The notes below the pieces were generated by a model, which did no database searches, was not told where the DNA came from, and saw nothing but the letters and a program-made list of their open reading frames with translations. Positions 57,537 through 64,000 of a stretch of DNA of 64,000 nucleotides are shown piece by piece. Made by a program: the position numbers and the translations under genes. The stretch's first letter is position 1. The number at the start of each line of letters is the position of its first letter. The DNA comes from Pseudomonas sp. GM18 (GTDB lineage: Bacteria > Pseudomonadota > Gammaproteobacteria > Pseudomonadales > Pseudomonadaceae): contig NZ_AKJT01000037.1 of the NCBI RefSeq assembly GCF_000282195.1, positions 30,099 through 94,098 on the forward strand, in the 5' to 3' direction.

Positions 57537-58832
57537 ATGTTCGATCCAGTCAACGAGCCGTCATTTCGTCTGGATATAGCGGGTCTTCCCGACCCCTTTG
57601 AGGTCTTGGCCTTTACCGGTAGTGAAGCGATCAGCGAGCCTTTTGCGTTCGACGTGGATCTGCTGAACGATGACCCGACGCTGGACCTTGCAAGCCTGCT
57701 GTACCGCTCGGCCTTTTTACACTTCGGGCCGCAGGGGGAGGGTATTCACGGGCAGTTGCTTGGCCTCGTTCAATCTGGCCATGGCGATGAGCCCAGGCTT
57801 TGTCGTGTACGTCTGGGCCCCAGGCTTGCTTGCCTGGCCCAACGCTTCAATCAGCGAATTTTCAGCGATCGCTCGGTGCCGGAGATTCTTGCTCAGGTGC
57901 TCAAGGAGCATGGGATTGCCGGCAAGGATCGTCGTTTCGACCTGAGCGGTGATTATCCGCCCCGTGACTTCTGCACGCAGTATCGGGAATCGGACCTGCA
58001 GTTTCTCCAGCGTCTATGCGCCCAGGAGCGGCTTCATTACTACTTCGAGCACCGTGCGCGCGGGCATTGTCTGGTCTTGGGTGACGGTCTGGGGCAGTTT
58101 TGCCGTGGCGAAGAGAGGGTCTTTGAGGATGAAGTTCATCAGTTCAAGCTTCATGGCTGCGGGCAGATTGCCGAGGGGCAGACGAACCTGCCAACGCTGC
58201 GCAGCGGTCAACTGATGCCGTTGTCCGGTCATCCGTGTTCGCACTGGAATCGTCTCTGGCTATTGACCCATGTCGAGCATCAGGGAGGACAACAGCCAGA
58301 TTTTTTGTATCGCAACCAGCTGCGCGTCGTTGTGCAGGAGGTGCCTTTCATTGCGGCTCATCCCGTTGTGAAACCCAGGATGCACAGCCTGCAACGGGGA
58401 TGGGTAGTCGACGTCGGTGAATCTCGCCCCGATCCCGGCAGATCAGTTGCCGTGCAGTTTGACTGGCTTTATCAGGGCGAAGGCGCAGCCCCCAGCCACT
58501 GTTGGTTGCCGTTATCCGGCGAGCTGGAAAGCGCGGGTGTCATGCCCTTGAGTGAGGGCACGCAAGTGCTGGTGAGCTTTATCGAAGGTGATCCCGACCA
58601 ACCCTTGATCAGCGGATTTCTTCCCGGACCACCGTCCAGCGCAGCCGAGCTGCTATCCGCCTCGACCACTGAAGCCAGCCGCGCGGTTGATGGTTTATTG
58701 GGTTTGCTGCAATCCAGCGAACCCTTGGTGCTCCTGTGTCTGCTGCCCGGTGGGGGCAGTTTCAGTCATTGCGCGCAATCCTTATGCACTTGCCGGGCAG
58801 CGACGCAGCTTGGCCAGAGCGGTGCGGAATGA
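57537..58832 (+). CDS. Compact VgrG (type VI secretion spike protein)
   Basis: A 431-residue VgrG-family protein, much shorter than the usual 600-700. The opening FDPVNEPSFRLDIAGLPDPF and the phrases VLAFTGSEAISEPF, IHGQLLGL, FNQRIFSDRSVPEILAQVLKEHGI (part) and YPPRDFCTQYRESDLQFLQRL are typical. After about residue 205 some 100 residues of the usual gp27/gp44-like part are missing. The text resumes at MPLSGHPCSHWNRLWLLTHVEHQG with an abbreviated OB-like domain ending EGDPDQPLISGFL, and no long C-terminal spike follows. The end overlaps the DUF4123 gene. It may be a functional short form or a decayed gene. Confidence 0.8.
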   Translation: MFDPVNEPSFRLDIAGLPDPFEVLAFTGSEAISEPFAFDVDLLNDDPTLDLASLLYRSAFLHFGPQGEGIHGQLLGLVQSGHGDEPRLCRVRLGPRLACLAQRFNQRIFSDRSVPEILAQVLKEHGIAGKDRRFDLSGDYPPRDFCTQYRESDLQFLQRLCAQERLHYYFEHRARGHCLVLGDGLGQFCRGEERVFEDEVHQFKLHGCGQIAEGQTNLPTLRSGQLMPLSGHPCSHWNRLWLLTHVEHQGGQQPDFLYRNQLRVVVQEVPFIAAHPVVKPRMHSLQRGWVVDVGESRPDPGRSVAVQFDWLYQGEGAAPSHCWLPLSGELESAGVMPLSEGTQVLVSFIEGDPDQPLISGFLPGPPSSAAELLSASTTEASRAVDGLLGLLQSSEPLVLLCLLPGGGSFSHCAQSLCTCRAATQLGQSGAE

Positions 58833-59626
58833 TTGCCGTCCAGGCGCCTGACTCGACCCCGCAATGGCTGTTGCTCGATGTACCGGGCGTGCCTCAGGCC
58901 GGTGTGATGCTGCGGCAACAGTTTGCTCAGGTCCGATGGTTCTGGCTGTTCGAAGGGACCGAGTTTCATCCGTTGCGTGAGCGCGGACCAGCCTTGGTCG
59001 ACCTTCGCGAATGCCCGGCGCTCGCCGAGCTGTGCTCCAGTGAGCCGCACACATGGGGCGGGTTGCTGCTGGTCAGTGAAGCCTCTTCATCACAGCTGCT
59101 GGAGCATTTGCGCCGCATGCTCACTGTCACCTTCAGCCTGCATCACCGGGCCTTGTTGAGTTACTACAACCCTCAAACGGCGAGTTATTTTTTCGATGCC
59201 TGCGATGCGCAGGAGCTGAGTCGCTGGCTCGGTCCGATCGATCAGTTGCGTTGGTTCGGCGGTACCTGGGCCGACCGGGCCATTGGCTGTCAGGGCTGGC
59301 AGCAGCTATTCAATCCGCGGCTTGTCGTCAGGCCGCTGGCCATCGAAGAAAACCTTAGCCCGCGTCAGCGAGATACCTTGCAAGCCTGCCTGCTGGAACA
59401 GCACGCCTGGCGCTGGAGCCGGTCCACCGGGACCGATTACAACAGCTTGTGGGCTCACATGCAGGAAGGGCTGGGACTGGGTTTCAGCGAACGCCCGGTG
59501 CTCGATGGCTGGTTATGGCTACGCTTGCAGCACCCCGACGCCTTGCCGGGGCAGGCCTTATCGGGAACCACCCAGCAGGAGCGTCTCGATAGCCTGCGCA
59601 ACCTGTGGCAGAACGATCAACCCTGA
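58784..59626 (+). CDS. DUF4123 type VI effector adaptor
   Basis: A 280-residue DUF4123 (Tec/Tap family) protein. FWLFEGTEFHPLRERGPALVDL, WGGLLLVSEASSSQLLEHLR and a YYNPQTASYFFDACD segment are family features. Such adaptors load a cognate effector onto VgrG. The ATG at 58784 is taken as start; GTG at 58736 is an alternative. It begins 49 bases before the VgrG gene ends, in another frame, so the two are tightly coupled. No effector gene follows: the next gene is a convergent MATE exporter. Confidence 0.8.
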   Translation: MHLPGSDAAWPERCGMIAVQAPDSTPQWLLLDVPGVPQAGVMLRQQFAQVRWFWLFEGTEFHPLRERGPALVDLRECPALAELCSSEPHTWGGLLLVSEASSSQLLEHLRRMLTVTFSLHHRALLSYYNPQTASYFFDACDAQELSRWLGPIDQLRWFGGTWADRAIGCQGWQQLFNPRLVVRPLAIEENLSPRQRDTLQACLLEQHAWRWSRSTGTDYNSLWAHMQEGLGLGFSERPVLDGWLWLRLQHPDALPGQALSGTTQQERLDSLRNLWQNDQP

Positions 59627-59649
59627 ACGAGTTGAAGGTGTGCCGCTTG

Positions 59650-60990
59650 TCATCCTTTGAGCCAGCTGTCGTTCTTGCGCAAGTACCAGGCGAATGTGCC
59701 AAGGGTCAGGCTGCGCAGCAACATGAACAACAGGAAGGTTATCCACAGTCCATGGTTGCCCAAGTCTTTCATCATCCAGGCGAAGGGCAGCAGCAGGATC
59801 ACCGTCAACAGCATGCCGTTGCGCATTTCCCGGGCGCGGGTGGCGCCGATGAACAGGCCGTCGAGCACGTAGCTCCAGACAGCAATCAGCGGCAGCGCGG
59901 CGAGGTACGGCAGGTAGATGAAGGCGGTATCGCGCACGCTCTGAATGTTGGTCTGCATCTGGATGAACAGGTGCCCGGCGAACAGAAACAGCAAGGCAAA
60001 CCCCAGGCTTGCCAGCAGCGACCAACCGCATGCCACCACCAGTGAGCGGCGCAGGGCATCACGGTCGCGAGCGCCGATGGCGTGTCCGCACAGGGCTTCC
60101 ACGGCGTGGGCCAGACCGTCCAGCGCGTGGGCGGTCAACAACAGGCCGTTAAGCAACAACGCATTGGCGGCGACCGTGGCATCGCCCAGTCGCGCACCCT
60201 GCACGGTGATGAGGAAGAACACCGACTGCAACGCCAGGCTGCGGATGAAAATGTCACGGTTGACCGCCAATAATGGGCGCCAGCTCTGCCACAATGCCAG
60301 CGCGGCCCAAGCGATATGGCCGGGATAGGCGCGCAGGGCGTTGCGGGTCATGAACAGGCCGATCAGCGCGCCGGTCCACTCGGCGATTACCGAGGCCCGC
60401 GCCGCGCCGACCACGCCCCACTCCAGGCCGAGCACGAACCACAGGTTCAGGGCGATGTTGACCAGGTTGGTGCTCAGCAGAATTGCCAGCGGAGCCCGGG
60501 CATTCTGGGTGCCGAGAAACCAGCCAACCAGCGCATAACTGGCCAGCGCCGCCGGCAGGCCGAACAGCCGCGTGTGGAAGAACTCGCGGGTCAGTTGATC
60601 CAGTTCCGCCGACGGTTGCATGAAGTGCAACGCAACCCCGCTCAATGGCACGCCCAACGCCCCCAACAGAATGGCCAGGCCCACGGCCAACAACAGGCCT
60701 TGCAGCAAAATCTGCCGCAACGCTGCGCCATCCCCGCGTCCGGCAGCCTGGGCGGCGAACCCGGTGGAGCCCATGCGCAGAAAGCCCATGACCCAGGCCA
60801 GAAAGGTATACAGGCTGGCGCCCACCGCGACGGCACCGAGCTGATGAGCATGGGGCAGGTGGCCGATGACGGTACTGTCGACCAGCGCTACCAGCGGTAC
60901 GGAAATGTTCGAGAGAATCATCGGGGCGGCGAGCGCCCAGACACGACGATGGGTCGGACGGTCGCGCCAGTCGGCAATCAGGTTGGACAT
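59650..60990 (-). CDS. MATE family efflux transporter (DinF-like)
   Basis: A 446-residue protein with about twelve membrane helices. RRVWALAAPMILSNISVPLVALVDSTVIGHL (part) is the classic MATE start and FLRMGSTGFAAQAAGRGD the next signature; the second half contains LDGLAHAVEALCGHAIGARDRDAL (part), typical of the DinF subgroup. It expels cationic or toxic compounds in exchange for protons or sodium. Substrate unknown. ATG at 60990. Confidence 0.92.
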   Translation of the reverse strand: MSNLIADWRDRPTHRRVWALAAPMILSNISVPLVALVDSTVIGHLPHAHQLGAVAVGASLYTFLAWVMGFLRMGSTGFAAQAAGRGDGAALRQILLQGLLLAVGLAILLGALGVPLSGVALHFMQPSAELDQLTREFFHTRLFGLPAALASYALVGWFLGTQNARAPLAILLSTNLVNIALNLWFVLGLEWGVVGAARASVIAEWTGALIGLFMTRNALRAYPGHIAWAALALWQSWRPLLAVNRDIFIRSLALQSVFFLITVQGARLGDATVAANALLLNGLLLTAHALDGLAHAVEALCGHAIGARDRDALRRSLVVACGWSLLASLGFALLFLFAGHLFIQMQTNIQSVRDTAFIYLPYLAALPLIAVWSYVLDGLFIGATRAREMRNGMLLTVILLLPFAWMMKDLGNHGLWITFLLFMLLRSLTLGTFAWYLRKNDSWLKG

Positions 60991-61051
60991 GCAGGCTCCT
61001 TGGGGGCGCCTGCATTGTAGCGGTAGTTTGTTTTGTCGTGATCGAACGGGC

Positions 61052-61345
61052 TTAGTGAATAATCCAGCTCAGCAACCACAACCCCAGCAGCAACCAGACA
61101 ATCCCCATGATGATCGACGCGTTCATGAAGGCGCGGATCGCCGACCACAGCAGCATCAGCCCGAGGATCAACGTGATGATGCTGATGATCGAGGTTTCCA
61201 TGCCCAATGCCTGGGCCAGCCCTTCGACAAAATTGCTGCTGGCGTTGCTCAACAGGTTGAACAGACCACTGAGGGTATCGATGATAAAGCGGATGACCGA
61301 ACCGATGGCCTGGCCGAGCCATTCGAAAAAGCTGTCTACCTGCAT
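61052..61345 (-). CDS. Small inner-membrane protein, function unknown
   Basis: A 97-residue hydrophobic protein with an amphipathic N-terminus (FFEWLGQAIGSVIRFIIDTL) and two C-terminal membrane helices (SIISIITLILGLMLLWSAI and IIMGIVWLLLGLWLLSWII). It is an intact frame with an ATG at 61345, located upstream of the MATE gene on the same strand. I do not recognise a named family. Confidence 0.65.
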   Translation of the reverse strand: MQVDSFFEWLGQAIGSVIRFIIDTLSGLFNLLSNASSNFVEGLAQALGMETSIISIITLILGLMLLWSAIRAFMNASIIMGIVWLLLGLWLLSWIIH

Positions 61346-61449
61346 GTGTACGTCCTGATGGAGTGGTGGCGTGGTTGCCGGATCCGAGCCTTGGGCTATT
61401 GATCGTGCTCCCGGGTTCCCGACCGTTCAAGTATGGCGCAAACATATCT

Positions 61450-61581
61450 GTAGCAGCTGCCGAAGGCTGCGTTCGGCTGCGCAGCAGTCGTCAATCTTGT
61501 ATCCCCCATTAAAACTGAAAGACCATGGTGCCTGGTTTTGCGACTGCTGCGCAGCCGAACGCAGCCTTCGGCAGCTGCTAC
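61450..61581. repeat. Perfect 41-bp inverted REP pair (BIME-like)
   Basis: Arms 61450-61490 and 61541-61581 are exact reverse complements over 41 bases, separated by 50 bases. The arm begins GTAGCAGCTGCCGAAGGCTG, a widespread fluorescent Pseudomonas REP type. It occupies the region between the small membrane protein gene and the MazG-like gene. Confidence 0.9.
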
Positions 61582-61631
61582 TTGCCTTCACCCGCCATCC
61601 CCCTGAAGCTATACGCCTTCAGGAGAGCCCG

Positions 61632-61934
61632 ATGAACCTTGTTGAACTGACCGAACGCCTGCACGCCATTCGTGACCGCAATGACTGGCGGCAATTTCAC
61701 AGCCCGAAAAACCTGGCCATGGCCGCGAGCGTGGAAATGTCCGAGTTGGTGGAAATCTTCCAGTGGCTGACCGAAGACCAGTCACGCCAGTTGCCGGCGG
61801 ACAAACTCGCCCATGCCGGGCAGGAAATAGGCGACATCGTGCTGTATCTACTGCTGCTGTGCAGCGAGTTGGGGCTGGACATGAATGAAGTGGTGCGCAA
61901 CAAGCTCGCGGACAGCGAACGGCGGTTCAGCTGA
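61632..61934 (+). CDS. MazG-like nucleotide pyrophosphohydrolase
   Basis: A 100-residue helical protein. SPKNLAMAASVEMSELVEIFQWL carries the paired glutamates and HAGQEIGDIVLYLLLLCSEL the E-x2-D metal site typical of the MazG-like/RS21-C6 group that hydrolyses nucleoside triphosphates, often dCTP or damaged nucleotides. ATG at 61632 with AGGAGA upstream is clear. Its stop overlaps the cmoM start. Confidence 0.9.
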   Translation: MNLVELTERLHAIRDRNDWRQFHSPKNLAMAASVEMSELVEIFQWLTEDQSRQLPADKLAHAGQEIGDIVLYLLLLCSELGLDMNEVVRNKLADSERRFS

Positions 61935-62683
61935 TGAGTGACCGTCATTTCGATCAGTTGGCGACCCGCTTCGCTGAAAAAATCTACGGTGGCGCCAAAG
62001 GGGCGATCCGGCTCGCGGTGCTGCAGGCCGACCTGGCGGAAACCCTGCCGGACCGCCCGTTGCGCGTACTGGACATCGGTGCCGGCCTGGGCCACATGTC
62101 TTTGTGGCTGGCCCAGCGCGGTCATCAGGTGACCCTGGCCGAACCCGCCGAGCCGATGCTTGAAGGCGCCCGCCAGCGTTTCGCCGAAGCCGGGCAGACG
62201 GCGACGTTCATTCAGGCGCCGTGGCAGGAGTTGCTCGGTCAGCTCACCGAACCCTACGACCTGGTGCTGTGCCACGCCGTGCTGGAATGGCTGGCCGAAC
62301 CCCATGCGATTTTGCCGGTGCTGCATCAGCTGACGAAGCCGGACGGCTGGTTGTCCCTGGCGTTCTACAACCGCGACGCGCTGATCTACCGCAACCTGCT
62401 CAAGGGCCATTTCCGCAAGATGCGCAAGAACGACATGGCCGGCGAGAAGCAGAGCCTGACGCCGCAGCAACCGCTTGATCCACGGGAACTGGCAACGCAA
62501 CTTGAGGGCCTGTGGCGGGTCGAAACCCAGAGTGGGGTGCGGGTTTTTCACGACTACATGCCGGTGGAGTTCCAGGCCCGCGCCGAACTGCTCGACTTGC
62601 TGGAAATGGAACTGGCTCACCGCCGTCACCCAAGCTTCGCCGGGCTTGGGCGCTACTTGCACTGGATCTGTCGGCCGATCTGA
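61934..62683 (+). CDS. cmoM: tRNA carboxymethoxyuridine methyltransferase CmoM
   Basis: A 249-residue class I SAM methyltransferase. RVLDIGAGLGHMSLWLAQRGH is the SAM motif, DLVLCHAVLEWL the catalytic-site block and HLLKGHF-type RNLLKGHFRKM a feature of the SmtA/CmoM family. CmoM methylates cmo5U to mcmo5U at tRNA position 34. Overlaps the MazG-like gene by one base, so cotranscribed. Confidence 0.9.
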   Translation: MSDRHFDQLATRFAEKIYGGAKGAIRLAVLQADLAETLPDRPLRVLDIGAGLGHMSLWLAQRGHQVTLAEPAEPMLEGARQRFAEAGQTATFIQAPWQELLGQLTEPYDLVLCHAVLEWLAEPHAILPVLHQLTKPDGWLSLAFYNRDALIYRNLLKGHFRKMRKNDMAGEKQSLTPQQPLDPRELATQLEGLWRVETQSGVRVFHDYMPVEFQARAELLDLLEMELAHRRHPSFAGLGRYLHWICRPI

Positions 62684-62695
62684 CCGGAGCGCGCA

Positions 62696-63325
62696 ATGAA
62701 TAGTCGTTCAGGGTTACTGGTGATCTGTCTGGGGTTGGCGGCCTGTCAGGGCAGCAACCCTTACATCGCGACGTCCAATCCCCTGCCACCGGCGCCGCCC
62801 CAGGCTGCTGGCACTTTCGACCGCAGCGCCTACCCGGCGGCGCCACGCGATTACGGCCGCTATCGCAGCTGGGCCTGGCTCAACGGGCACCTGCCTCCGG
62901 GCACGGCCTGGGCCGACTCGGAGCAGGTGGCCGAAGCCGTCAGCAATGCCCTCGACCAACGCGGCCTGCGTCCGTTGCATGACAACCGCCCGGCGGACCT
63001 GTTGGTCAGCGCCGACCTGCGCCTGGAAACCCGCTTGCGTCAGGTTCAGGACGGCTCTGGTTACGGTGGCGGCTACGGAGGGGGGTATTACGGTGGTGGT
63101 TACAACCGTTACGGCAGTGGTTATGGCATGTACAACACAGTGCCGGTCATCCGTACTTATCAGGTGCAAGTCGTAGTGGTGCGGGTCGATCTGTTCGACG
63201 CGAGCACCGGTCAACCGGTGTGGAGTGCCAGTGCCGAAACCAGCAGTCAGGGCAACCAGAGCGAGCGTGCCGATGCCCTGCGCGAAGCTGTCGAAAAGGC
63301 CATGTCGGCGTATCCTCCTAGTTAG
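62696..63325 (+). CDS. DUF4136 lipoprotein with Gly/Tyr-rich loop
   Basis: A 209-residue lipoprotein; the lipobox LAAC is at residues 14-17. The DUF4136 pattern YRSWAWLNG near the start and [21 protein letters not shown] near the end frame a Gly/Tyr-rich segment ([19 protein letters not shown]). It probably sits in the outer membrane facing the periplasm. Function unknown. A second DUF4136 gene follows. Confidence 0.85.
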   Translation: MNSRSGLLVICLGLAACQGSNPYIATSNPLPPAPPQAAGTFDRSAYPAAPRDYGRYRSWAWLNGHLPPGTAWADSEQVAEAVSNALDQRGLRPLHDNRPADLLVSADLRLETRLRQVQDGSGYGGGYGGGYYGGGYNRYGSGYGMYNTVPVIRTYQVQVVVVRVDLFDASTGQPVWSASAETSSQGNQSERADALREAVEKAMSAYPPS

Positions 63326-63378
63326 CTTCCTGTTCAGGAAGCTTCCCGCAGGTGCATGTCTTCAATCGGAGAAAAATC

Positions 63379-63936
63379 ATGTTCCGCCGTCTCGTTTTAC
63401 TGGCCATGGCCGCGCTGCTCACTGCCTGCGCCGCCAACCAGGTCAATCATGACTTTGATGCCAGCCGCGACTTTGCCGCCTATCGCAGCTGGAGCTGGAA
63501 AGAGCCCGCCGTGCAATACCGTCCCGACGACCCACGGATCAAGAGTGACCTGACCGAGCAACGCATCCGCCAGGCCGTTGCCGATCAACTGGATCAGCGT
63601 GGCTTGCGTCCGGCCGCCGCCGGCGCCAAGGCAGACCTGAAGGTGCAGACCTACCTGATCGTTGAAGATCGCCAGCAACAAGTGACCACCTCCTATGGCG
63701 GCGGTTATGGTGGCCCATGGAACGGCTACTGGGGCGGGCCGATGTACAACGAAACCCGCAACGTCAGCTACAAGGTGGCGACCATCCAGATCGACCTGCT
63801 CGATGGCAAGGACGGCAAACTGGTGTGGCGCGGCAGTGACGAACAGACGCTCAGCCGCACACCGAAACCAGAGGACCGCAGTAATACGATACGCCAGACG
63901 GTCGGGCGCATATTGGCTAACTATCCACCGCGCTGA
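63379..63936 (+). CDS. DUF4136 lipoprotein
   Basis: A 185-residue lipoprotein with lipobox LTAC near residue 16. [28 protein letters not shown] and IQIDLLDGKDGKLVWRGSD are DUF4136 features shared with the preceding protein, so the two are tandem paralogs. GGAGA precedes the ATG at 63379. Function unknown. Confidence 0.88.
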   Translation: MFRRLVLLAMAALLTACAANQVNHDFDASRDFAAYRSWSWKEPAVQYRPDDPRIKSDLTEQRIRQAVADQLDQRGLRPAAAGAKADLKVQTYLIVEDRQQQVTTSYGGGYGGPWNGYWGGPMYNETRNVSYKVATIQIDLLDGKDGKLVWRGSDEQTLSRTPKPEDRSNTIRQTVGRILANYPPR

Positions 63937-63965
63937 ACCCTGAACTAACCAACACCACAGCCCCC

Positions 63966-64000
63966 TGTAGGGCGAGCCTGTGGCGAAGGGGCTTGCCCCC
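63966..64000. repeat. REP-like element, cut by the window edge
   Basis: The last bases read TGTGGCGAAGGGGCTTGCCCCC, a common Pseudomonas REP type. The matching arm lies beyond the window. Confidence 0.6.

Noticed and set aside
57537..58832. VgrG as a frameshifted pseudogene
   Set aside because: The frame is intact and the shortening is internal and in-frame, so it is annotated as a compact VgrG, with decay left open as an alternative.

Overview
The window is chromosomal DNA from a fluorescent Pseudomonas, most likely of the P. fluorescens group. The case rests on GC-rich, tightly packed genes, Pseudomonas-type REP palindromes, and long blocks whose order matches P. aeruginosa PAO1 as I recall it. 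The right half (retS, purD, purH, fis, dusB, a DUF3426 protein, prmA, accC, accB, aroQ, dsbD, a chemoreceptor, gcbA, a DUF2333 protein, a Nudix hydrolase, SUI1, speA) follows PA4856 down to PA4839. The cob genes plus an ABC importer follow the PA2903-PA2914 block.

Layout. 1-63: the first codons of urtA (urea ABC transporter) on the minus strand, with a sigma-54 promoter and NtrC-like sites upstream. 356-8424: two very large paralogous proteins made of repeated DUF4329-like modules (seven and five); both end in RDEL, and a 52-bp palindromic miniature IS-like element lies between them. 8457-16517: an iron/cobalamin-type ABC importer, a PepSY membrane protein, an OprC-type TonB-dependent copper receptor, a PCuAC copper chaperone and two DUF2946 proteins. 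17005-24521: two divergent arms of the aerobic cobalamin pathway (cobL-cbiD-cobK leftward; cobG-cobH-cobI-cobJ rightward), with most genes overlapping by a few bases.

24549-32285: an AT-rich leader followed by a 2364-residue toxin gene. Its N-terminal domain carries the W, SDxxR and DVD residues of the clostridial TcdA/TcdB glucosyltransferases. A C-H-D set resembling a YopT-type (C58) protease, a glycine/alanine-rich hydrophobic translocation segment and a long beta-rich C-terminal region follow. This toxin and the RDEL pair are the most unusual contents of the window.

32345-57303: housekeeping and regulatory genes. RetS, which in P. aeruginosa switches between acute virulence and biofilm/T6SS programmes, lies next to the toxin. 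An AlbA_2-type regulator gene sits between prmA and accC, flanked by an exact 34-bp duplication of the accC terminator and carrying a 12-bp in-frame tandem repeat. 57537-59626: a compact VgrG overlapping a DUF4123 adaptor, with no adjacent effector. 59650-63936: a MATE exporter, a small membrane protein, a MazG-like enzyme, cmoM and two DUF4136 lipoproteins.

I saw no rRNA, tRNA, CRISPR array or intact transposase gene. Function calls come from reading the translated sequence and recalled family motifs; no search was run.
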